NCBI GenBank assembly: GCA_947472885.1 | Contig: CANJBX010000014.1 | Location: 1-64,000, forward strand | Source: Hyphomicrobiaceae bacterium | GTDB lineage: Bacteria > Pseudomonadota > Alphaproteobacteria > Rhizobiales > Xanthobacteraceae | DNA length: 64,000 nucleotides | Direction: 5' to 3' | Shown: piece after piece, positions 36,152 through 44,080 of the stretch | How positions within the stretch are numbered: position 1 is the first letter of the stretch | Layout of the letters: the number at the start of each line of letters is the position of its first letter | The notes under the pieces: generated by a model | Databases searched by the model: none | Told to the model about the DNA's origin: nothing | The model's input: the letters and a program-made list of their open reading frames with translations, nothing else | Position numbers and translations under genes: made by a program

Positions 36152-37180
36152 ATGCGCAAGGCCACCGTCAGGGCGGCAATCGCCGCTACCCTCTCCCTGC
36201 TGATGTTACTGCCTTGCGCGGCGCAGACTGCCAGGGAATGGGAGACAGTGATCGCCGCCGCCAAGCGCGAGGGCGAAGTCACGGTCTATACGGCCTACCT
36301 CTCCCCGCGGACCAACGACCCCATCGCCAAGGCGTTCGAGAAGAAATACGGCATCCCGGTCAACTATCTCGCGGCGCGCGGCAGCGAAATCCGCGAGCGC
36401 ATCCGCGCCGAGCAGAACGCCGGGCGCTTTCTGGGCGACGTCCTGCACCACGCGCTGTCGTCGGTCAGCACCTGGGCGAAAGACGACAACAACCTGATGC
36501 CGCTTGGCAACATACCGAATGCCCTCAATCTGAAGCAGCCGTTCAAGACCCTTGCCGACAGGTTTCAGGTGCCGATCTTCACGATCAACTACGGCTTCCT
36601 CGTCAACACGCGGATCGTGAAGCCGCAGGACGAACCGAAAAGCTGGACCGACCTGCTCGACCCCAAGTGGAAGGGCAAGATGATCAGCGACGATCCGCGC
36701 GCAGCAGGCGGCGGCGCCGTGATGTTCCGCATGCTGCACGACCGTTTCGGCAAGGACTATCTCGAAAAATTTGCCGCGCAAAAGCCGGTGCTGGGGCGCG
36801 ACTATGCCGTGATGGCGCGGCGCGTCGCACAGGCCGAATTCCCGCTCTATGTGCCCTACATCCTCTCCGATTATTCCAACATCAAGGGATTGCCGGTGAA
36901 GTTCATCGTGCCGGAGGAAGGCGTCAGCTATGGCTCCTATGCCGCCGCCGTGATGCGCAACGCGCCGCATCCCAACGCCGCGCGGCTGCTGGCGGATTTC
37001 TACCTGTCGGACGAAGTGCAGACGATCTACGCCCGGGAAGCCCATGGCATTGTCGTCGAAAAGATCTCGGCGGAAGTATCGGCCGAAGTCGGGCAGCTGA
37101 TGAACGCCAAGCCGCTGGTGAAGGAAAACTTCCCGGCGATCGACGCGATGTACGATCTGGCGAAGCGGATTTATAAGTAG
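36152..37180 (+). CDS. extracellular solute-binding protein (ABC, iron/spermidine-type)
   Basis: A 342-residue periplasmic binding protein with a Sec signal (C-A-A-Q-T, possibly a lipobox-like cysteine at L-P-C-A). It has the type-II binding-protein pattern V-T-V-Y-T-A-Y near residue 41, P-K-S-W-T-D-L-L-D-P-K-W-K-G and Y-V-P-Y-I-L-S-D-Y. This matches the Fe3+/spermidine-putrescine group of ABC binding proteins. CAGGAGGAAC precedes the ATG. No permease or ATPase gene accompanies it, so its transporter partner must lie elsewhere. It is 96 bases after the hydrolase operon. Confidence 0.85.
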   Translation: MRKATVRAAIAATLSLLMLLPCAAQTAREWETVIAAAKREGEVTVYTAYLSPRTNDPIAKAFEKKYGIPVNYLAARGSEIRERIRAEQNAGRFLGDVLHHALSSVSTWAKDDNNLMPLGNIPNALNLKQPFKTLADRFQVPIFTINYGFLVNTRIVKPQDEPKSWTDLLDPKWKGKMISDDPRAAGGGAVMFRMLHDRFGKDYLEKFAAQKPVLGRDYAVMARRVAQAEFPLYVPYILSDYSNIKGLPVKFIVPEEGVSYGSYAAAVMRNAPHPNAARLLADFYLSDEVQTIYAREAHGIVVEKISAEVSAEVGQLMNAKPLVKENFPAIDAMYDLAKRIYK

Positions 37181-37200
37181 AAAGAGCCCAACAAACACCG

Positions 37201-37295
37201 CCCTCATCCTGAGGTGCCCGCGCACAGCGCGGGCCTCGAAGGATGGGCCGCGACCTCGCCCTTCGAGGCTCGCTACGCTCGCACCTCAGGGTGAG
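37201..37295. repeat. intergenic repeat (CCTCAGGGTGAGG type)
   Basis: CCCTCATCCTGAGGTGCCCGC at the left and CGCACCTCAGGGTGAGG at the right are inverse arms, with GGCCTCGAAGGATGGGCCGCG and CCTTCGAGGCTCGCTACGCT between. It ends a few bases from the Rieske gene stop codon. Confidence 0.8.
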
Positions 37296-37300
37296 GTCGC

Positions 37301-37714
37301 TCACATATCAATGACGACGTAATTCTCTTCCACCGCCACGTCGAATTTCTCGGCGATATACGGCCCCTTCACCAGCGCTTCGCCCGGCTCGACCGCGATC
37401 TTGAACTGGCGGACCTTGAAGTCCTCCGGGTCGCACCACGACTGGCCGGTGCGGATGTCGAACTCCCAGCCATGCCACGGGCAGCGCACGAACTCGTCCT
37501 TGCGGGTGAGCTTGTATTCGCCAACCTTGCCGGGCGCGACGAGCGAGGAAATCTGGCCGTCGCACATCGGGCCGCCGGCGTGCGGGCAGCGATTGGCCAG
37601 CGCGAAGAATTCGCCGCCGACGTTGAACACGCCGACTTCGCGCCCCTTCACGGTGACGAGTTTCTTTTCGCCGGGCTTGATGTCCACGACGGAGGCTACG
37701 ACGTGGCGGGTCAC
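37301..37714 (-). CDS. Rieske [2Fe-2S] ferredoxin-like protein
   Basis: A 137-residue soluble Rieske protein. Cluster ligands are Cys43 and His45 in C-P-H-A-G-G and Cys78 and His81 in C-P-W-H-G-W, both with full consensus. It has no catalytic oxygenase domain, so it is likely an electron carrier. Its ATG overlaps the stop of the upstream amidohydrolase by 4 bases, and the second amidohydrolase is coupled in the same way. The three genes form one unit. A Rieske carrier beside two metal-dependent hydrolases suggests a catabolic oxygenation pathway whose oxygenase is not in the window. Confidence 0.92.
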   Translation of the reverse strand: MTRHVVASVVDIKPGEKKLVTVKGREVGVFNVGGEFFALANRCPHAGGPMCDGQISSLVAPGKVGEYKLTRKDEFVRCPWHGWEFDIRTGQSWCDPEDFKVRQFKIAVEPGEALVKGPYIAEKFDVAVEENYVVIDM

Positions 37715-38808
37715 AGCTGGTACAGCGCCTTGGCGTTATCGCGGAAGATCATCGCGCGCTGCTTCTCGTTGAGGTTGATCTTGAACGTGTAGCGCGGATC
37801 GTCGAAATCCCAGTGCGGGTAGTCGGTCGAGAATACGAGCTTGTCCCAGCCGATCCACTCGATCATGTCCATCAGGTGATGCGGATGCTCCGGCTCCTCG
37901 ATGGGCTGGGTCGCGAACCACAGGTGCTGCTTGACGTATTCCGACGGCGGGCGCTTGAGGTGCGGCACTTCCTTGCGCATGCGCTCCCAGTGCTTGTCCA
38001 TGCGCCACGTCAGGCCGGGCACCCAGGTGAAGCCGCATTCGATGAAACAGACTTTCAGCTTCGGAAACCGCTCGAACACGCCTTCGAAAATCATGCTCGC
38101 CAGCACGCTCTGCATGCCGGTCTCGAACGAATAATGTTCCTGCATGTAATAGGTCGGCCAGCCGGAGCCGGTCGATGGATAGCCACCGCTGGCGCCGGCC
38201 GGATGCAGGCCAATCGGAAGGCCGGCAGCTTCGGCGGCGGCGTAGATCGGCCAGTAGCGGCGGCGGCCCAACGGCTCCGAGGTGCGCGGCGAAATGATGA
38301 TCTGGCGATAACGGCTGTCCGGCGCGCAGCGCTCGATCTCGGCGACGGCGCTGATCGGGTCTTCCTGCGGCACCACGATGCCGGCGCGCAAGCGCGGCTC
38401 GGGCTTCACCCATTCCTCAAGCTGCCAGGTGTTGACCGCGCGCGACAGCGCCGCGGCGAAATCCTGATTCTGTTCTTCCATGCCGCCGCGCGCGAGCGCG
38501 ACCAGCATGCCGATCTCGACGCCGTTCGGATCGAGATGCTGCTGCTTCATGAATTCGAGGTCCGAACCCGGCTGGCCGCCGCCCGGCGGAAACGCATCGG
38601 CCCGGCGTCCGGCCGCCATCATGCGCGGGTGCGTGAGTTGCCCCGTCATGCCCTGACGGGTATGCGCGCCGAAGGTCTTGGCGTGTTCGCGCCAGCGTTC
38701 CGCGAGATAAGGCACCAGCGTCGCCGGCGACTTGTGATCCGGGTGAATGTCGCAATCGACGATCGACAGGTGCTGCCGCAGCGTCTTTTCCATCACGGGC
38801 GCGTTCAT
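37711..38808 (-). CDS. amidohydrolase family protein (ACMSD-like), first of two paralogues
   Basis: A 365-residue metal-dependent hydrolase or decarboxylase of the amidohydrolase-2 (ACMSD-like) group. The metal site begins with D-C-D-I-H-P near residue 18; G-L-H-P-A-G-A and the Asp in F-S-T-D-Y-P-H-W complete it. The pair with the 38805-39926 gene shares the D-C-D-I-H-P and S-T-D-Y-P-H-W-x-F-D blocks and R-R-Y-W-P-I-Y, so they are old paralogues. Both ends overlap neighbours by 4 bases. The exact reaction is unknown. Confidence 0.87.
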   Translation of the reverse strand: MNAPVMEKTLRQHLSIVDCDIHPDHKSPATLVPYLAERWREHAKTFGAHTRQGMTGQLTHPRMMAAGRRADAFPPGGGQPGSDLEFMKQQHLDPNGVEIGMLVALARGGMEEQNQDFAAALSRAVNTWQLEEWVKPEPRLRAGIVVPQEDPISAVAEIERCAPDSRYRQIIISPRTSEPLGRRRYWPIYAAAEAAGLPIGLHPAGASGGYPSTGSGWPTYYMQEHYSFETGMQSVLASMIFEGVFERFPKLKVCFIECGFTWVPGLTWRMDKHWERMRKEVPHLKRPPSEYVKQHLWFATQPIEEPEHPHHLMDMIEWIGWDKLVFSTDYPHWDFDDPRYTFKINLNEKQRAMIFRDNAKALYQL

Positions 38809-39926
38809 CGGATTTTCTCGCCGTTGTTCTGGGTGCCAGGAACTTGCCCGATAGTACCGCCACCATTAAGGCGGGGATAGGTTTCGAGCGCGTTATCGGT
38901 CAGCAATTTCTTCAACGTGGCCTCGGGCAGCCCGTCCGGCAAGACCTCGCCGCCGTCGAAATGCCAGTGCGGGTAATCGGTCGAGAACAGGAATACCTTG
39001 TCGGTTCCGATATGCTCGACGGTACGCAGGAACTTGTCCGGGTCCGAGGACGGCGCATCGACCGGCTGCAGCGTGAACCGCACGTTGTCGCGCACGACTT
39101 CGGCCGGCGCGCGGTCGAGCCACGGCACCTCGGCGCGCACACCGCGCCATTCCTTGTTGATGCGCCACAGCAGCGTCGGCAGCCAGGTGATGCCGGATTC
39201 CACGCAGATCATCTTGAGCTTTTGATATTGCTGGAACACGCCTTCGGCGATGAAGCTCACCAGCATGTTCTCGAAGGCCGCGCCGTTCGAGACGTAATCC
39301 TCGACCTGATAGGACGGCCAGCCGGAATAGGTCGGCGCGGTGCGGAACAGGCTGCCGGCATGAACGCCGATGGGCAGGCCATACTTCTCGCACGCCTTGT
39401 AGATCGGCCAGTACCGGCGATTACCCAGCAGCGTGTCTCCCATCACCAGCATCGTGATCTGCACGAAACGCTGGTCCGGCGCGACGCGCTCGATCTCTTT
39501 CACGGCGAGTTCGGGGTTCTGGTACGGAATGAGGATCGACGCGCGCAGGCGCGGATCGCGGTCGAGCAATTCCTTCACGGTCCAGTCGTTGACCGCCGCG
39601 CACAGCGCCGCGGCCATGTCCTCATTGAACAGCGCCACCGCGCCATGCAGCACGTTGCAGATCGCATACTTTGTGCCAAACGCATCGAGCGCATCGCGGC
39701 GCAACGCATCGAAGTCGCTGCCCGGCAGGCCCTTGGCCGGACGCCAGTCCGGCCGGCACGACAGCGGCGAATTCGGCGGATAGCTCATCAGCGTGAACGG
39801 CGACTTGTCGATGTGGCGATTGATGAACTGGTCGCGCCAGTAATCGTCGAGATACGGCAGCAGCGCCGAGGTCGCTGGCACTGCCGGATGAATGTCGCAA
39901 TCGATTGCGCCGTGGGGGACTTTCAT
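38805..39926 (-). CDS. amidohydrolase family protein (ACMSD-like), second paralogue
   Basis: A 373-residue protein and the first gene of the operon. The start at 39926 has GGAG 7 bases upstream; an in-frame ATG at 39944 lacks one. The D-C-D-I-H-P motif is at residues 9-14, G-V-H-A-G is in the middle and F-S-T-D-Y-P-H-W-H-F-D near the C-terminus. H-W-H-F-D differs by one residue from its neighbour's H-W-D-F-D. Two hydrolases plus a Rieske carrier are transcribed together; the substrate is unknown. Confidence 0.87.
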   Translation of the reverse strand: MKVPHGAIDCDIHPAVPATSALLPYLDDYWRDQFINRHIDKSPFTLMSYPPNSPLSCRPDWRPAKGLPGSDFDALRRDALDAFGTKYAICNVLHGAVALFNEDMAAALCAAVNDWTVKELLDRDPRLRASILIPYQNPELAVKEIERVAPDQRFVQITMLVMGDTLLGNRRYWPIYKACEKYGLPIGVHAGSLFRTAPTYSGWPSYQVEDYVSNGAAFENMLVSFIAEGVFQQYQKLKMICVESGITWLPTLLWRINKEWRGVRAEVPWLDRAPAEVVRDNVRFTLQPVDAPSSDPDKFLRTVEHIGTDKVFLFSTDYPHWHFDGGEVLPDGLPEATLKKLLTDNALETYPRLNGGGTIGQVPGTQNNGEKIR

Positions 39927-40092
39927 TCGCAACTCCGAAAACAATGCCGCAGTGGCAGCCGGACGTACAGCGGCAGTGCCGTCAAATTCGTACTTTTGGC
40001 CTAAAAATCAATAGCTCAGGCGGCGCAGCAGGTATCCGGCGGCTCGCCCACCCGGTGTGCCGACCAGCCCCCGGCCACAAGTGGGATGCAGC

Positions 40093-40206
40093 CTATCCCT
40101 GCGGTTCGATCCTGGGGCGGTGCGGACGTAGCCGCCCCAGTCCTTGACGTCCTGAATGAGCCGCGCCTGCCCGATTTCCGGGGTGGTGATCCACGGATCG
40201 CCGCCG
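40093..40206 (-). pseudogene. 3' remnant of an array-type TctC gene
   Basis: About 110 bases match the 3' end of the gene at 41905-42867 (compare 41906-42016) with only a few substitutions and a 2-base insertion, GG, near 40114. The remnant still encodes D-P-W-I-T-T-P-E-I-G-Q-A-R-L and then shifts frame before the I-E-P-Q-G end. Similarity stops abruptly at the GGATCGCCGCCG block. It lies 1.7 kb outside the array in a 550-base gene-free gap (39927-40477). Confidence 0.85.
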
Positions 40207-40299
40207 GGCTGGACGCGGATCGCACCGCGCCTTTCGCGATCCTGCTTTTACAGTTCATCCACAGTTCGGCGCATCACACATCGCGTCACCACTGGCCGG

Positions 40300-40461
40300 C
40301 CGAAGAAAAGGCTGCAAGCCCATCTCGCAAAGCTCGAAGATCAGGGCTTCGCCAACATCGGCTTCCTGCGCGACAACTATCTGCGCGTCGCCGGCAACGG
40401 GGCTTTCGATGCTGCGCTGAAACTGATTATTGATGGGTTGGAGGCTGAAAGGCGCGGCTAA
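40300..40461 (+). pseudogene. possible C-terminal gene fragment
   Basis: An open stretch encodes L-A-K-L-E-D-Q-G-F-A-N-I-G-F-L-R-D-N-Y and continues for about 30 more protein-like residues to a stop at 40461. No start codon or 5' part is present, since the upstream bases are the TctC remnant. It looks like the end of an unrecognised gene cut by the same rearrangement. Confidence 0.35.
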
Positions 40462-40477
40462 CGCTTTTTCGCTACTT

Positions 40478-41059
40478 TCAAGCTACTTGCTGTCGATTAC
40501 CGTAAGCTTGGCTACTGTGCGTTGTAGTTATGAATGTTTCGATTGCTTGCGTTCTGCGGAACCATTCACCGCGAATACGATCCGCAGCAAATTTGTGGTG
40601 CAGTTCTTTTTCTAACTTTGTCGTGGCTTTAATTGTGGCCAAGACTTTCAGCGTGTGGTGTGACGATGTTTGCAGCGAAGATAGCCGGTCCTCAATCTTG
40701 CTAGCGAAACCAATTTTCACCGCTGAATTGTCTCCTTCCATTCCGATGAAATAAACAACGCCGCTTCTGTTGTGTAGGCGCTTTTGTTTTGGAGACGGCG
40801 GGGGCTGTGTGTCGTGTAGCCAGTCTTCCAACTCTCGAATGGCTGCCGAGAATGGTGTACTCAGCTTTTGCAGTTCACGTTTTGATGGTCGGCTGTCACT
40901 GTACCAATCGACGTGAGCCTGCTTCATTTGCTTTAGCCAGTGAATAGCTTCACCCCGCGAACTCACCATCGCTTTTCGCGAGTCTTGCCGAGCGCGCTCC
41001 TGCAATGCACCGCAATCAATAGCGCCGTTGCAGATATATGGGCCGAACCGTTCCGCCAT
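40478..41059 (-). CDS. GIY-YIG/T5orf172-type protein
   Basis: A 193-residue protein. The N-terminal 105 residues are helical and polar, with no family that I recognise. The C-terminal domain has V-V-Y-F-I-G, V-K-I-G-F-A-S, I-E-D-R-L, K-L-E-K-E-L-H-H-K-F and I-R-G-E-W-F. This is the same T5orf172/MUG113 version of the GIY-YIG fold as in the 27058 gene, but without HEAR-like repeats. Base composition is AT-richer than the neighbours. It lies directly beside gene debris, which points to an unstable or recently acquired segment. Confidence 0.7.
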   Translation of the reverse strand: MAERFGPYICNGAIDCGALQERARQDSRKAMVSSRGEAIHWLKQMKQAHVDWYSDSRPSKRELQKLSTPFSAAIRELEDWLHDTQPPPSPKQKRLHNRSGVVYFIGMEGDNSAVKIGFASKIEDRLSSLQTSSHHTLKVLATIKATTKLEKELHHKFAADRIRGEWFRRTQAIETFITTTHSSQAYGNRQQVA

Positions 41060-41157
41060 GTCGGATCCGAATCAATCGCAGCTTCTATAAAGCTAGCATA
41101 GTTGCCTAACATCGAATCTGGCTCGCAACTCGGCACGGTCTATTGATTAATCTCCGG

Positions 41158-41583
41158 CTAAACAAGTCTCGCGAGATTCTTCAGCGACTCCTGCCAGCCG
41201 AGATAACACGCTTCCACCGGAATAAGGTCGGGGATGCCTTCCTGCACGATGCTGACGTCGGTACCGACGACGACCGCCTTGAGCGTCACCGTCACCTGCA
41301 TTTCGCCCGGCAAATTGGGATCGTCGAATTTGTCGGTGTAGCGCAGGCGCTCGCCGGGCTTAAGCTCCAGATAGTTTCCGCCGAAAACATGGCTCCCGCC
41401 CGTTGTGAGGTTGCGAAACGACATCCTGAAGGTGCCGCCGACTTTCGCGTCGAGGTGATGCACGGTGCAGGTAAAGCCGTTGGGCGGCAGCCACTTCGCC
41501 AAGGCATCCGCCTCGATAAAGGCGCGATAGACCTTGCCGGGCTTCGTCGTCAGAACGCGGTGCAGCCGAACCGTACCGGGCAT
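41158..41583 (-). CDS. SRPBCC (AHSA1-like) protein
   Basis: A 141-residue soluble protein of the AHSA1/START-like SRPBCC group. Typical blocks are L-H-R-V-L-T-T-K-P-G-K-V-Y-R-A-F, A-L-A-K-W-L-P-P, V-G-G-T-F-R-M-S-F and G-G-N-Y-L-E-L-K-P. The C-terminal helix contains L-G-W-Q-E-S-L-K-N-L-A-R-L-V. Such proteins have a hydrophobic pocket and diverse small-molecule roles. It is not linked to either neighbour. Confidence 0.85.
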   Translation of the reverse strand: MPGTVRLHRVLTTKPGKVYRAFIEADALAKWLPPNGFTCTVHHLDAKVGGTFRMSFRNLTTGGSHVFGGNYLELKPGERLRYTDKFDDPNLPGEMQVTVTLKAVVVGTDVSIVQEGIPDLIPVEACYLGWQESLKNLARLV

Positions 41584-41692
41584 GATGTTTCTCCCTACTT
41601 GCCGCTACGTTCCCTTACCTTCGGGAAATAATGAGAGGATGGAAATAGGGCCACATATTTTATGTCGATACTCTCGAAACGACCACAGTGCG

Positions 41693-41870
41693 CTCCTTCT
41701 CCCCGCAAAGCCCGTCGAAGACGGGCGTGAACGCCCTCTTGCTGGGGAGAAGGTTGGGATGAGGGGCTTTCCTAAATTCGCAAAACGGCCCCTCACCCGG
41801 CGCCATAGCGCGTCGAAGACGCGCGTAAACGCGCTGATGGCGCCGACCTCTCCCCGCAAGCGGGGAGAGG
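41693..41870. repeat. compound intergenic repeat (CTCTCCCCGCAAGCGGGGAGAGG type)
   Basis: The block has two hairpin families. GCCCGTCGAAGACGGGC-GTGAACGCC and its relative GCGCGTCGAAGACGCGC-GTAAACGC form one; CTCTCCCCGCAAGCGGGGAGAG forms the other. It fills most of the 321-base gap 41584-41904 at the 3' end of the TctC array. Confidence 0.75.
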
Positions 41871-41904
41871 TAAGAAAGCGAGCGGCGTTGTCGCGAAAAT
41901 CGCT

Positions 41905-42867
41905 TTATCCCTGCGGCTCGATCCTGGCGGTGCGGACGTAGCCGCCCCAGTCCTTGACGTCCTGGACAAGCCGCGCCTGCCCGATTTCCGGGGTGGTGAT
42001 CCACGGATCGCCGCCGATGCTGTTGAGGAATTTCTTGCTCTCCGGCGTGGCGTTGATTTCGTTGAACCACTTGTTGATCTGATCGACGATGGGCTTGGGC
42101 GTGCCAGCGGGCACCATGGCGGCGAACCAGCCGAGCAGGTCCATGTCGATGCCCTGTTCCTTCATGGTCGGCAACTCAGGCGCAGCTTCCAGCCGCGCCG
42201 CCGTGCTGAGGCCAAGGATGCGCAGCTTGCCTTCACGCGCCTGCGTCATGGAGTAAACGGGATCGTAAGTCGCGAAGTCGAGTTGCCCGGAAGCCAGATC
42301 GTTCGCGGTGTCGAACGAGGTCCGGTACGGCACTTCAACCGCGTCGATGCCGGCCGCAGCCTTGTAGGCCAGCGCCATCACCTTGCCGGGCGGGTTCGAC
42401 GTGCCGAAGCTCGCCTTGTCCTTCTTCTCCTTCAGGAAGGCCGTCAGTTCCGCGACGTTCTTCCAAGGCTTCTTGACATCGACCGCCAGCATATAGGGCT
42501 GTTTGTTGAGCGTTGCCGCAACCTGGATCGCCTTGGCGACATCGACCGGCGGGTTCTTGAACAGGCTCATGTTGGCGGCAATCGACGAACCGCCCTGAAT
42601 GTAGATCGTGTAGCCGTCGGGCTTGGCCCGCGCGACGTATTCCGTCGCGATGTTGCTGACCGCACCGGGCTTGTTATCGACGACGATGTTGCGGCCGCTC
42701 AAGGTCCGCAGCTTCTCGGCGTAGTAGCGCACGAACAGGTCGGCGCCGGACCCCGCGGGATAGGCGCAGACGACGTGAATATCCTGATTTGGGTAGGATT
42801 GCGCATGGGCCGGTGCCGTCAACGCACATGCAAGCACCAACGCTCCTGCAAACGACCTGATCGTCAC
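41905..42867 (-). CDS. TctC-type binding protein, array member 14 (last)
   Basis: A 320-residue binding protein with a Sec signal (A-H-A-Q-S) and a GTG start at 42867 after GGGGAGG. The first ligand loop is A-Y-P-A-G-S-G-A-D. The second region reads F-A-T-Y-D-P-V-Y and the third T-S-N-P-P-G-K-V-M-A, where Ala replaces the usual Gly-Glu of the M-G-E block. It ends A-R-I-E-P-Q-G. It is the distal gene of the array, 99 bases behind member 13. Its 3' end was the source of, or shares a source with, the remnant at 40093. Confidence 0.9.
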   Translation of the reverse strand: MTIRSFAGALVLACALTAPAHAQSYPNQDIHVVCAYPAGSGADLFVRYYAEKLRTLSGRNIVVDNKPGAVSNIATEYVARAKPDGYTIYIQGGSSIAANMSLFKNPPVDVAKAIQVAATLNKQPYMLAVDVKKPWKNVAELTAFLKEKKDKASFGTSNPPGKVMALAYKAAAGIDAVEVPYRTSFDTANDLASGQLDFATYDPVYSMTQAREGKLRILGLSTAARLEAAPELPTMKEQGIDMDLLGWFAAMVPAGTPKPIVDQINKWFNEINATPESKKFLNSIGGDPWITTPEIGQARLVQDVKDWGGYVRTARIEPQG

Positions 42868-42966
42868 GCGCGCCTCCCCTGATTTTCGCTTCCCGTCCGG
42901 CGCCGGTTTTCCGGCTGCCGTCGTTTCCCGCAGCGTTGACCGCCGCCGGGATTATTCCCGGACAGC

Positions 42967-43962
42967 CTATCCCTGCGGTTCGATCTCCGCGACCTTGACG
43001 TAGTTCTTCCAGTTCTCGATGTCCTTGAGAAAGTAAGCCTGCGCCTCACCGTGCTTCGTGACCCATGGATCGGAGGCGAACTTGCCGAGGAACTGCTTGG
43101 TCTCCTCGGTGCCGACCACCTCTGCGGTCCATTCATTGAGCTGCCGCATGATCGGCTCCGGCGTGCCCGTCGGCACCATCAATCCGAAATAGCCCGTGAG
43201 GTTCATCGGCACGCCGAGTTCGCCCATGGTCGGAATGTCGGGATTGGCGTTCAGCCGCTGATCGGTCGAAACCGAAAGCACACGCAGCCGGCCCTCGCGC
43301 ACCTGCGCCATGGCGAATACGTTATCGACCAGAATGTAATCGACCGTGCCGCTGGCCAGATCGTTGATTGAATCTGCGGCGGTCTTGTACTGGACCTCGA
43401 CGGTCTGCAGCCCAAGCGTCTTCTTGTAGATGGCGCCCATCACCTTGCCGACCGGATTGGTCGTGGCATAGGTGCCCTTTTCCTTCTTCTCCTTCATCGC
43501 CGCGGTAACTTCGGCGACGCTTTTCCACGGCTTGCTGGTGTGCACCGCCATCATGGTCGGCTGCTTGTTGATGGTGCCGACGAGCTGGACGGACTTTGAA
43601 ACATCCATCGTCGGGTTCTTCAAAAGGCTGGCGGCGGCGGCGACGCCACTCGCGCCGTGGATCAGAATGGTGTGACCGTCGGGCTTCGAGCGCACCAGAT
43701 ATTCGGTTGAGATATTGCCGAGCGCGCCGGGCTTGTTCTCGACGAGTGCGGCACGGCCACCGAGCTTCGGGCGCAGCTTTTCCGCCATGTAGCGCACGAT
43801 CACGTCCGCGCCGCTGCCGGCCGGGAACGCGCAGATGAAGTGGACGTCGGCGCTCGGGTACTGCTGCGCCAGCGCGGGCTTGCCCAGGGCGGCGAGCGTG
43901 ACGGCGGCGGCAGCGCCACGCGCGACATCGCGGCGCGAAAGCATTGGCGATTTCGTGTTCAT
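42967..43962 (-). CDS. TctC-type binding protein, array member 13
   Basis: A 331-residue protein whose N-terminus has a twin-arginine-like motif S-R-R-D-V-A-R before a hydrophobic stretch and A-L-A-Q-Q. The loops are A-F-P-A-G-S-G-A-D, then I-L-V-D-N-V-F-A with Asn-Val instead of the common D-P-V, and T-T-N-P-V-G-K-V-M-G-A. E-K-K-E-K-G-T-Y replaces the usual G-D-K-A-S-Y. It ends A-E-I-E-P-Q-G. The D-N-V loop links it to members 5 and 6. GAGGGTG precedes the ATG. Confidence 0.9.
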   Translation of the reverse strand: MNTKSPMLSRRDVARGAAAAVTLAALGKPALAQQYPSADVHFICAFPAGSGADVIVRYMAEKLRPKLGGRAALVENKPGALGNISTEYLVRSKPDGHTILIHGASGVAAAASLLKNPTMDVSKSVQLVGTINKQPTMMAVHTSKPWKSVAEVTAAMKEKKEKGTYATTNPVGKVMGAIYKKTLGLQTVEVQYKTAADSINDLASGTVDYILVDNVFAMAQVREGRLRVLSVSTDQRLNANPDIPTMGELGVPMNLTGYFGLMVPTGTPEPIMRQLNEWTAEVVGTEETKQFLGKFASDPWVTKHGEAQAYFLKDIENWKNYVKVAEIEPQG

Positions 43963-44080
43963 GTTGACACCCTCGGTTTCCTGTCCCTGCCGCCCGCCCC
44001 GGTTTTACCGAAGCCTTGTTTCGTTTTTTATTTTTGGGTCGTTGCGCGGCGGCACCGATGCGCCGCCGCGCATATTCAGA

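Noticed and set aside
36152-37180. Part of a complete ABC transporter operon
   Set aside because: No permease or ATPase gene lies on either side; only the binding protein is present.
41693-41870. CRISPR array
   Set aside because: The repeats are palindromic, of unequal spacing and too few; no cas genes are present in the window.
44045-44073. GC-rich hairpin after array member 12 as a terminator
   Set aside because: The T-run precedes the hairpin on the plus strand and becomes an A-run after it on the minus strand, so it is not an intrinsic terminator for the array.
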